Assembly: GCA_035518375.1 (NCBI GenBank)
Contig: DATIXQ010000026.1
Span: forward strand, 8,507 to 72,506
DNA: 64,000 bases
Origin: DATJLY01 sp035518375
Lineage (GTDB): Bacteria > Pseudomonadota > Alphaproteobacteria > ATCC43930 > CGMCC-115725
Reading direction: 5' to 3'
Below the pieces are notes generated by a model. The model ran no database searches and was not told where the DNA came from. It saw only the letters and a program-made list of their open reading frames with translations. A program made the position numbers and the translations under genes. Positions 55,665-64,000 of this stretch are shown here, piece by piece (the stretch's first letter is position 1; every line of letters begins with the position of its first letter).

Positions 55665-56975
55665 ATGCTGTGGCTGCAACTCGCCATTATCCTGCTGCTC
55701 ATTCTTCTCAACGGCTTTTTCGCTCTGGCCGAGATGGCGGTGGTGTCGGCCCGGCCGGCCCGCCTCCAGCACGCCGCCGAGACGGGGCGCCGCGGCGCCA
55801 GGGCTGCGCTCGAGCTGAAGCGCGATCCCGGCCGCTTCCTTTCCACGGTGCAGGTCGGCATCACCTTGATCGGCGTGCTCGCGAGCGTGTTCGGCGGCGC
55901 GACGCTCGCCGATTCCGTCGCGCAAGAGCTCGCGCGCATCCCCGGCTGGCGCGCCTATGCGTCATCGCTCGGCTTCGCGTTCGTGGTGTTGTTCATCACC
56001 TATGTGACGCTGATCCTCGGCGAGCTGGTGCCGAAACGCATCGCGCTCGGCCGGCCGGAAGCGTTCGCCCGGCGGCTTGCCGGGCTGCTGCGGACGATGG
56101 CGCGGGTCATCGCCCCTGTGGAGTGGTTCCTGAGCGCGTCGAGCAACCTTGTCCTTGCGCTCGTGCCCACGCGTGGTGCGGAGCCCGCTCCGGTGACGGA
56201 AGAGGAGATCACCCTCATGCTGCGCGAGGCGACCGCCGCCGGGCAGTTCGAGGCGGGCGAGACCGCAATCGTGCAGATGGCGCTGCGTATGGGCGACCGC
56301 CGCATCGGTGCGATGATGACGCCGCGCACCCAGGTCGAATGGCTCGACCTCGGCGACGATGAGGCCGAGAACCGCGGCAAGATCCGCGCCAGCGACTATT
56401 CGCGCTTTCCCGTGGTCGAGGGGCCGGCGCACCAGATCATGGGTATCGTCCAGGTCAAGGACCTGCTGACGCAGATGCTTTCCGACAAGCCGTTCGACAT
56501 CCGCCTCGCGCTGCGGCCGCCGCTCTATATGCCGGACACGGTGACCGCGCTGCGAGCGCTCGAGCTTTTCCGCGAGCGCGGCGAGCCGATGGCGCTCGTC
56601 ATCGACGAGTACGGCGCTTTCGAGGGCGTTTTGACGCTCCACGACATCCTGCAGACGCTGGTCGGCGACATTGTCGTTCCGGGCGAGGCCGGATCCGCCG
56701 CGGTGGTGCGGCGCGACGACGGCTCGTGGCTCGTCGACGGCATGCTGCCGATCGACGAGGTGCGCGACCTTACCGGGCTCGCCGAAATCCCGGGCTCCGA
56801 GAGCGGCGATTTCCATACCCTCGGCGGCTTCCTCATGGCGCGCGTCAACCGCATTCCCATCGTCGGCGACCGCGTCGTCCTCGATGGCTACCGGTTCGAA
56901 GTGGTCAGCATGGACGGGCGTCGTGTCGATCGCGTGCTCATCACTCCACCCAAGAAGGCCAAGGCGCCGTCATGA
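55665..56975 (+). CDS. CNNM/CorC-type membrane protein with CBS domains (hemolysin family)
   Basis: A 436-residue inner-membrane protein. Four hydrophobic segments in the first ~150 residues form the CNNM (DUF21) part (LLNGFFALAEMAVVSARPARL, VGITLIGVLASVFGGATLA, TYVTLILGELVPKRIAL). Two CBS domains (~205-330) follow and then a CorC_HlyC transporter-associated domain (DGSWLVDGMLPIDEVRDL, GDFHTLGGFLMARVNRIP). Such proteins export Mg2+ or Co2+. The ATG at 55,665 follows AGCCGGGGG. Its stop overlaps the dioxygenase start as ATGA. Confidence 0.92.
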   Translation: MLWLQLAIILLLILLNGFFALAEMAVVSARPARLQHAAETGRRGARAALELKRDPGRFLSTVQVGITLIGVLASVFGGATLADSVAQELARIPGWRAYASSLGFAFVVLFITYVTLILGELVPKRIALGRPEAFARRLAGLLRTMARVIAPVEWFLSASSNLVLALVPTRGAEPAPVTEEEITLMLREATAAGQFEAGETAIVQMALRMGDRRIGAMMTPRTQVEWLDLGDDEAENRGKIRASDYSRFPVVEGPAHQIMGIVQVKDLLTQMLSDKPFDIRLALRPPLYMPDTVTALRALELFRERGEPMALVIDEYGAFEGVLTLHDILQTLVGDIVVPGEAGSAAVVRRDDGSWLVDGMLPIDEVRDLTGLAEIPGSESGDFHTLGGFLMARVNRIPIVGDRVVLDGYRFEVVSMDGRRVDRVLITPPKKAKAPS

Positions 56976-57751
56976 CGAAATTCGCCCCGATCTTTCTCTC
57001 GCACGGCTCGCCCATGCTTGCGCTCGACGCGGGCGAAAGCGGCCGCTTCTGGGCGGAGCTTGCGCGCTCGCTGCCGCGGCCCGAGGCGGTGCTGTGCGTC
57101 TCCGCGCATACCATGACCGAGGCGCCGCTCGTCGGGTCATCGCCCGCGCCCGAGACCATCCACGATTTCTACGGTTTCCCCGCGCCGCTCTATGAACAGC
57201 GCTACACGACCGCGGGCGCGCCCCAACTCGCGCGCCGCGCCGCGGCGCTCCTCGACGCAGCCGGCATCCCGTGCGCGATCGATCCCGAGCTCGGGCTCGA
57301 CCACGGCGCGTGGGTTCCGCTTCGTGCCATGTATCCCGAGGGCATTCCGGTCGCGCCGGTCGCGGTGCAGCCCTATCGCGACGCCCACTGGCATTGCCGC
57401 CTGGGCCGCGCGCTCGCGCCGCTCGCCGACGATGGTGTGCTGATCGTCGGCACCGGCGGTGCCGTCCACAATCTTCGCGTGATGGACCGCCGCGAGCGCA
57501 TGGCACCGCCGGACTGGGCGCGGAACTTCGACGAGTGGCTCGCGGCGACGCTCGCCGCCGGTTCCGAGGACGAATTCCTCGATTGGCAGAACCGCGCGCC
57601 CGAGGCGCGCATGGCGCATCCGACGCCCGAGCATTTCCTGCCGATTTTCGTCGCTTACGGTGCGGCGGGTTCTGGCGCCAAGGGCACGCGCATCCACCAG
57701 GGCTTCACGCTCGGCAGCCTGAGCATGGCGGCCTATCGCTTCGAGGCGTGA
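56972..57751 (+). CDS. DODA-type extradiol dioxygenase (LigB superfamily)
   Basis: A 259-residue class III dioxygenase of the 4,5-DOPA-dioxygenase/YgiD group. Metal-site candidates are His11 (LSHGSPMLAL), the His in CVSAHTMTEAP and that in DHGAWVPL, with GTGGAVHN and the C-terminal FTLGSLSMAAYRF closing the fold. The E. coli relative also binds zinc. Translationally coupled to the CNNM gene, an unexplained pairing. The real substrate is unknown; it is unrelated in role to the LigAB pair at 44 kb as far as can be seen. Confidence 0.9.
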   Translation: MTKFAPIFLSHGSPMLALDAGESGRFWAELARSLPRPEAVLCVSAHTMTEAPLVGSSPAPETIHDFYGFPAPLYEQRYTTAGAPQLARRAAALLDAAGIPCAIDPELGLDHGAWVPLRAMYPEGIPVAPVAVQPYRDAHWHCRLGRALAPLADDGVLIVGTGGAVHNLRVMDRRERMAPPDWARNFDEWLAATLAAGSEDEFLDWQNRAPEARMAHPTPEHFLPIFVAYGAAGSGAKGTRIHQGFTLGSLSMAAYRFEA

Positions 57752-57760
57752 CTTGCCGCG

Positions 57761-58738
57761 ATGAATGCCGATATTCCGCGTGAGCGAATGGAGGCATCTG
57801 TGGCAAGCAGTCCCGAAGTGGTCGCTTCGCCCTTTCATCGCGACGAGCTTGAGGCGCAGCGGCGCGCTGGCGGGGGCCCGCGCGGCGCGTCCGTCCGAAC
57901 GTTCATGCCGGACCAGCACCGCAGTTTCTTCGCGCTGTTGCCTTACCTCGTGATCGGAGTCGCCGACGAGCGGGGCTGGCCCGTAGCTTCGATGCTGACG
58001 GGCGAGCCCGGTTTCGCACATTCGCCTGACCCCGCCACGCTCCGCATCGACGCTGTTCTGGATCGGGGCGATCCGGCTTCCTTCGCACTCCGTGCCGGGC
58101 AGGAGATTGGGATTCTCGGCATCGATTTCGCAACACGTCGCCGTAATCGTGTGAATGGCATGATCGCCGCACTCGATGCGACCGGCTTCACCGTCGCCGT
58201 GCGCCAGAGTTTCGGCAACTGCCCGCAATACATTCAGCAGCGAACGGTCCTCCGAGTACCGCCGACGCAGCCCTCGGAAGCTGCGCGCGTCCTTACGGCG
58301 CTCGATGGACGGACGCGCAGTCTGATTGCGGGCGCGGACACCTTCTTCGTTGCAAGCCGCTCCGGAGCGGACGGCGGTGCGCTGGGCGGAGCCGATGTGT
58401 CGCACCGCGGCGGACGGCCCGGCTTTGTCCGTGTCGAGGGCGACCAGCTGACAATCCCGGATTTCAGCGGCAACCGCTACTTCAACACCCTAGGCAATCT
58501 ATTGGGCGAACCGCGTGCGGGCCTGCTTTTCGTCGATTTCGAGACCGGCGATGTGCTGCAGCTTCAGGGCCGCGTCGCGATTGATTGGAGCAAGGACGCT
58601 GCGCGTGCGGTTGAGGGCGCAGAGCGGCTATGGCGTTTCGATGTTGCGCGCGCCTGGTACCGCCCGTCGGCGTTGCCGCTGCGCTGGTCGTTCGTTGGAT
58701 ATTCGCCGGTGGCCTTGCGGACCGGAACGTGGGGCTAG
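57761..58738 (+). CDS. FMN-binding split-barrel (pyridoxamine 5'-phosphate oxidase family) protein
   Basis: A 325-residue protein with a C-terminal-heavy split-barrel fold seen in putative flavin oxidoreductases. Typical parts are RTFMPDQHRSFFALLPYLVIG, FGNCPQYIQQRTV, and GRPGFVRVEGDQLTIPDFSGNRYFNTLGNLL. The latter loop is the FMN-phosphate-binding region. The start is uncertain: ATG at 57,761 or at 57,788, neither with a good ribosome site. It follows the DODA-type gene by nine bases. Substrate unknown. Confidence 0.88.
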   Translation: MNADIPRERMEASVASSPEVVASPFHRDELEAQRRAGGGPRGASVRTFMPDQHRSFFALLPYLVIGVADERGWPVASMLTGEPGFAHSPDPATLRIDAVLDRGDPASFALRAGQEIGILGIDFATRRRNRVNGMIAALDATGFTVAVRQSFGNCPQYIQQRTVLRVPPTQPSEAARVLTALDGRTRSLIAGADTFFVASRSGADGGALGGADVSHRGGRPGFVRVEGDQLTIPDFSGNRYFNTLGNLLGEPRAGLLFVDFETGDVLQLQGRVAIDWSKDAARAVEGAERLWRFDVARAWYRPSALPLRWSFVGYSPVALRTGTWG

Positions 58739-58745
58739 GCTGCCC

Positions 58746-59081
58746 TCACGCGCGGACGGGGATGCCCTTTTCCTCGAACAGGTCCTTCAATTCGCCCGCC
58801 TCGTACATCTCGCGGATGATGTCGCAGCCGCCGACGAACTCGCCCTTCACGTAGAGCTGCGGGATCGTGGGCCAGCTCGAGAAATCCTTGATGCCCTGGC
58901 GCACGGCCGGATCGGACAGCACGTCGATGCCTTTGAACTTGATGCCGAGCTGCGTCAGGATCTGCACCACCGCCGCCGAGAATCCGCATTGCGGAAAGAC
59001 CGGCGTTCCCTTCATGTAGAGCACGACCTGATGGGCGGATATGTCCTGCTTGATGCGGTCGATGGTGGTGGTGTCGGTCAT
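58746..59081 (-). CDS. grxD: Monothiol glutaredoxin (Grx4/GrxD type)
   Basis: A 111-residue monothiol glutaredoxin that carries [2Fe-2S] clusters with glutathione. The active site is FPQCGFSAAVVQIL (CGFS), with the cis-proline block WPTIPQLYVKGEFVGGCDIIREMY. It is the last gene of the purC-to-bolA run, 16 bases after bolA; GrxD and BolA form a complex, so the order is meaningful. The ATG at 59,081 gives the canonical length. Confidence 0.97.
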   Translation of the reverse strand: MTDTTTIDRIKQDISAHQVVLYMKGTPVFPQCGFSAAVVQILTQLGIKFKGIDVLSDPAVRQGIKDFSSWPTIPQLYVKGEFVGGCDIIREMYEAGELKDLFEEKGIPVRA

Positions 59082-59097
59082 GTGAAAATCCTCTGGT

Positions 59098-59334
59098 TCA
59101 GTCCTCGGGCACGCCCGTCTGCAGCGCCAGCGCATGAAGCTCGTTGCCCATGCGCCCCTGGAGGGCCTTGTAGACCATCTGATGCTGCTGCACGCGGGAC
59201 TTGCCCTTGAAGGACGAGGAAACGACGAGCGCGGCATAATGATCGCCGTCGCCGCGCAGGTCCTCGATCGTCACGTGCGCATCGGGAAGCCCTTCCTTGA
59301 TGAGCCTCTCGATCTCGCCGGCGTCGATCGCCAT
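59098..59334 (-). CDS. bolA: BolA-family protein
   Basis: A 78-residue BolA domain that partners GrxD in iron-sulfur trafficking. The start MAIDAGEIERLIKEGLPDAHVTI, GDHYAALVVSSSFKGKSRVQQHQMVYKAL (helix-turn-helix-like) and NELHALALQT match. The His in VQQHQ is the usual cluster-sharing ligand. Located between purL and grxD. Confidence 0.96.
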   Translation of the reverse strand: MAIDAGEIERLIKEGLPDAHVTIEDLRGDGDHYAALVVSSSFKGKSRVQQHQMVYKALQGRMGNELHALALQTGVPED

Positions 59335-59354
59335 GCTGCCTCCGAGCGACGGGC

Positions 59355-61534
<2,180 letters not shown>

Positions 61535-61538
<4 letters not shown>

Positions 61539-62224
61539 GCGAAGGCTCCGGCAATCCCGTCGAAGAAGGCGCGCCCGTCGGTCGAGCCCAAAAGCGGGTC
61601 GGTCGCGTCCTCGGGATGCGGCATGAGGCCGAGGACCGTCTTCGTCTCGTTGAGCACGCCGGCGATCGCGCGCGCCGAGCCGTTGGCATTCGCGGCGTCA
61701 TCGAGCGCGCCATCGGGCGCGCAATAGCGGAAGGCGACGCGGCCCTCGCCCTCGAGCCGGTCGAGCGTTTCGGCATCGGCAAAGTAATTGCCGTCGTGAT
61801 GCGCGACCGGGACGCGGATCACCTGCCCGGCGTTGTAGCCGCGCGTGAAAAGGCTCTGGCTCGTCTCGACGCGCAAGTGCACATCGCGGCAATGGAACTT
61901 GAGCGTGCGGTTGACAAGGAGCGCGCCTGGCAGCATGCCGGCCTCGGTCAAGACCTGGAAGCCGTTGCAGATGCCGACAACGGGAGTTCCGGCTTCGGCG
62001 CGCGTCTTGATCGCCCGCATGATCGGCGAGTGCGCCGCCATCGCGCCGCAGCGCAGATAGTCGCCATAAGAGAAGCCGCCGGGAATGACGATGAGGTCGG
62101 CCTTCGGCAGATCGCTGTCGCGGTGCCAGACGACGAGCGGCCTGCGGCCGAGGCTCCGTTCGAGCGCAAGCACCACGTCCTGCTCGCGATTCGATCCGGG
62201 GAAGACGACGACGGCCGCCTGCAT
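61535..62224 (-). CDS. purQ: Phosphoribosylformylglycinamidine synthase, glutaminase subunit
   Basis: A 229-residue class I glutamine amidotransferase. The start AAVVVFPGSNREQD, oxyanion IPGGFSYGDYLRCGA, the nucleophile Cys in VVGICNGFQVLTE and the His-Glu pair in MPHPEDA are present. It feeds ammonia to PurL. Lies between the DUF6496 gene and purL. Confidence 0.98.
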
Positions 62225-62264
62225 CGCCGAGCGATGTAACGCGAAGGGCGGAGCTGTTCAAGCG

Positions 62265-62465
62265 CTACCGGCTTTTGCGCCCCTTCTTCTTGGTGCCCTT
62301 CTTGCGCTTGCGACCGTTTCGAGACTGGCCCGATTCGGACATGGCGATGGCGATCGCCTGCTTGCGGCTCTTGACCTTGCGGCCGCCGCCGCTCTTGAGC
62401 GAGCCACGCTTGTATTCGTGCATGACCCGCTTCGTTTTCTTGCGCTGCTTGCGCGTCGCTGCCAT
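62265..62465 (-). CDS. Small lysine-rich DUF6496-type protein inside the pur operon
   Basis: A 66-residue, very basic protein with VMHEYKRGSLKSGGGRKVKSRKQ-type text followed by AIAIAMSESGQS. The motif KSRKQAIAIAMSE is characteristic of DUF6496, small nucleic-acid-like basic proteins of unknown role. It sits between purS (89 bases) and purQ (40 bases) in the same direction, so it is either part of the operon or inserted in it. No ribosome site stands out. Confidence 0.8.
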   Translation of the reverse strand: MAATRKQRKKTKRVMHEYKRGSLKSGGGRKVKSRKQAIAIAMSESGQSRNGRKRKKGTKKKGRKSR

Positions 62466-62553
62466 GGGGCACCGTGCTCGATGTTGCGCTCACCCATGGA
62501 ACGGAACGGACGCCGCGTGCGTTCCCGGCGCCCGGCGAGGAGATGCTGCGGGC

Positions 62554-62796
62554 TCAGCCTTCGAGCTCGATGCGGTAGCTCTCGATCAGCGTGTTGGCGA
62601 GGAGCTTCCGGCACATCTCCTCGACCGTGGCTCTGGCGCGCGCGGGATCGCGCTCGGCGAGCTCGAGATCGATCACCTTGCCCTGCCGCACCTCGCCGAC
62701 GCCGGAAAATCCGAGCGAGCCCAGCGCGTGCGCGATGGCCTTGCCCTGGGGGTCGAGCACACCGTCGCGCGGCATGATGTGGACGCGCGCTTTCAT
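62554..62796 (-). CDS. purS: Phosphoribosylformylglycinamidine synthase, PurS subunit
   Basis: An 80-residue PurS, the linker subunit of the PurSQL complex. The text MKARVHIMPRDGVLDPQGKAI, GEVRQGKVIDLEL and CRKLLANTLIESYRIEL is complete. The ATG overlaps the purC stop (ATGA). Confidence 0.97.
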   Translation of the reverse strand: MKARVHIMPRDGVLDPQGKAIAHALGSLGFSGVGEVRQGKVIDLELAERDPARARATVEEMCRKLLANTLIESYRIELEG

Positions 62797-63557
62797 TGCA
62801 CGCTCTGCGGCCCGCGCAGATCGCCTGGCCCGCTTTCGGGCAGGATGCCGAGGCGCCGCGCCACTTCTTGGTAGGCCTCCTCCACTTTGCCGAGATCGCG
62901 GCGGAAGCGGTCCTTGTCCATTTTCTCGTTCGTCTTGATGTCCCAGAGACGGCAATTATCGGGGCTGATCTCGTCGGCGAGCACGATCCGCATCTCGTCG
63001 TTGTCGTAGAGCCGGCCGAACTCGATCTGGAAATCGACGAGCTTCAGCCCCACCCCCAGGAAGAGCCCGGTCAGGAAGTCGTCGATCCTCAATGACATCT
63101 GCATCATGTCGTCGAGATCCTGGGTCGAAGCCCAGCCGAACGCGGTGATGTGCTCTTCCGACACCATCGGATTGCCGAGCTTCGCGTTCTTGAGATAGTA
63201 CTCGACGATCGAGCGCGAGAGCGGCGTCCCTTCATCCATGCCGAGTCGCGTTGCAAGCGAGCCCGCGACCACGTTCCGCACCACGACTGCGATCGGGATG
63301 ATCTCGACATGGCGCACGAGCTGCTCGCGCATGTTGAGGCGGCGCACGAAATGCGTCGGAATGCCGATCTCGGCGAGTTTCAGCATCAGGAACTCGCTGA
63401 TGCGGTTGTTGAGCACGCCTTTGCCGGTGATGGTGCCGCGCTTCTGGTTGTTGTTGGCGCTCGCATCGTCCTTGAAATACTGGACGAGCGTTCCAGGTTC
63501 GGGTCCCTCGAACAGGACCTTGGCTTCGCCTTCGTAGATTTGCTTGCGCCGCGCCAT
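62793..63557 (-). CDS. purC: Phosphoribosylaminoimidazole-succinocarboxamide synthase
   Basis: A 254-residue SAICAR synthetase that joins CAIR and aspartate in purine synthesis. Landmarks are QIYEGEAKVLFEGPEP, FKDDASANNNQKRGTITGKGVLNN, ETHFV-type PTHFVRRL, and GRLYDNDEMRIVLADEISPDNCRLWD. It begins the purC-purS-purQ-purL-bolA-grxD run. Twenty bases separate it from the stop of the gene upstream. Confidence 0.98.
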   Translation of the reverse strand: MARRKQIYEGEAKVLFEGPEPGTLVQYFKDDASANNNQKRGTITGKGVLNNRISEFLMLKLAEIGIPTHFVRRLNMREQLVRHVEIIPIAVVVRNVVAGSLATRLGMDEGTPLSRSIVEYYLKNAKLGNPMVSEEHITAFGWASTQDLDDMMQMSLRIDDFLTGLFLGVGLKLVDFQIEFGRLYDNDEMRIVLADEISPDNCRLWDIKTNEKMDKDRFRRDLGKVEEAYQEVARRLGILPESGPGDLRGPQSVQ

Positions 63558-63577
63558 TTTTCGGCGCGCTCTATAGC

Positions 63578-64000
63578 TCAGAGCCGCACATCATGCCAGG
63601 GCGCGGCCTGCGGCTGATGCGCCGCGAAGCGGAAGCGCGCACGCGCATCGGGAGTTTCGACCGATGGCAGCGCGATGATCGCGCTCGAGATCGTGGCGAA
63701 GCCGCTGGCCGTGCGAAAGCGCATGGCGTGCTCCGCGCCGTCGCCGCCGTCGCACAGGAGCAGCTCCCAACCATCGTAGCGCGCGTGCGCCGGGTCGGGC
63801 GGCTCGGCCGCCGCGAAGAGGGGGCGATAGCGCACGAGCCGCGGCGTGTCGTCGTCGAGATCGCCCGCGGCGAGCAGCGACAAGCCCGGGCGGATCTCGC
63901 TCACCGCAATCGGCAGCGTTCCGCTCGGATCGGCATGTCGCAGCCAGAAGGCATCGCGATTATCGGCGACCACGAGATTGAAGGTGCGGTAGGCACCAGG
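63578..64000 (-). CDS. TANGO2/NRDE-family protein, C-terminal part (5' end cut by window edge)
   Basis: The frame is open from the right edge down to a stop at 63,578, giving 140 visible residues. It reads PGAYRTFNLVVADNRDAFWLR at the edge and continues to DLDDDTPRLVRYRPLF and WELLLCDGG, the middle and end of TANGO2-type (NRDE) proteins. The function of the family is uncertain. The N-terminal NRDE motif would lie beyond the window. It runs in the same direction as purC and may share its promoter. Confidence 0.85.
   Translation of the reverse strand, partial: PGAYRTFNLVVADNRDAFWLRHADPSGTLPIAVSEIRPGLSLLAAGDLDDDTPRLVRYRPLFAAAEPPDPAHARYDGWELLLCDGGDGAEHAMRFRTASGFATISSAIIALPSVETPDARARFRFAAHQPQAAPWHDVRL

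Overview
The window is 64 kb of chromosome from a GC-rich (roughly two-thirds G+C by eye) alphaproteobacterium. The evidence is a block of genes that keep company in that class: an NDUFA12-type complex I subunit gene, mlaD, a DUF2155 gene, aat, accC, accB and aroQ at 3.6-8.9 kb, and purC-purS-purQ-purL-bolA-grxD at 58.7-63.6 kb. A B12-dependent ribonucleotide reductase (nrdJ), a class II DAHP synthase and a free-standing rpsD fit. I cannot place it below class; Rhodospirillales-like and Hyphomicrobiales-like are both possible. Most genes are housekeeping or catabolic, tightly packed with many ATGA or GTGA overlaps, and no gene-free stretch exceeds 300 bases.

Layout. 0-2.7 kb: the 5' half of nrdJ (cut by the left edge) with a structured leader, then a zinc-ribbon-like small gene coupled to a VOC-fold gene. 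2.7-6.0 kb: a plus-strand run of FAH hydrolase, NDUFA12, mlaD, methyltransferase, a small conserved gene and DUF2155. 6.0-8.9 kb: the minus-strand run aroQ-accB-accC-aat, feeding quinate/shikimate and fatty-acid metabolism. 8.9-11.2 kb: a MarR regulator divergent from hppD and maiA (tyrosine catabolism). 11.2-14.0 kb: a copper P-type ATPase, and a solitary groES directly behind a tRNA-Val(CAC) gene. 14.1-17.3 kb: glmU-glmS, which make UDP-GlcNAc. 17.5-18.3 kb: a PEP-CTERM surface protein. 18.3-23.8 kb: a DHA2 exporter divergent from an SGNH hydrolase, Rieske oxygenase and D-aminoacylase cluster.

23,876-25,894 is a complete IS1595-family insertion with inverted ends and an exact 8-bp target duplication. 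Besides its transposase it carries a lower-GC passenger gene with a HEPN-like Arg-Asn-x3-His motif and two small antisense reading frames. 26-30.8 kb: glutathione reductase, a cold-shock protein, a lipoprotein, an orphan ABC substrate-binding protein and an MmgE/PrpD protein. 30.9-36.0 kb holds all three parts of a partner-switching phosphorelay: a STAS antagonist, a CHASE2-PP2C (SpoIIE-type) membrane phosphatase and an RsbW-like kinase. They lie with a metallo-beta-lactamase-fold enzyme and, on the opposite strand, a FecR-domain protein and an OmpA-type lipoprotein.

36-45.4 kb: MFS transporter, LpxR-like lipid A deacylase, GMC oxidoreductase, class II DAHP synthase, nicotinate phosphoribosyltransferase, flavin monooxygenase and a LigA/LigB extradiol dioxygenase pair preceded by an FNR/FixK-like site. 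45.4-53.4 kb: nadE, cysS, cimA, trmJ, a lipoprotein, a DUF2652-SRPBCC fusion and rpsD. 53.4-58.7 kb: an ArsR-like regulator divergent from a second DHA2 exporter, a CNNM/CorC-type membrane protein, a DODA-type dioxygenase and an FMN split-barrel protein. 58.7-64 kb: the pur operon with bolA and grxD, ending in a TANGO2/NRDE gene cut by the right edge.

The parts most worth a second look are the IS1595 element with its HEPN-like cargo, the partner-switching/FecR/OmpA locus, the tRNA-Val-groES transcription unit and the folded nrdJ leader.
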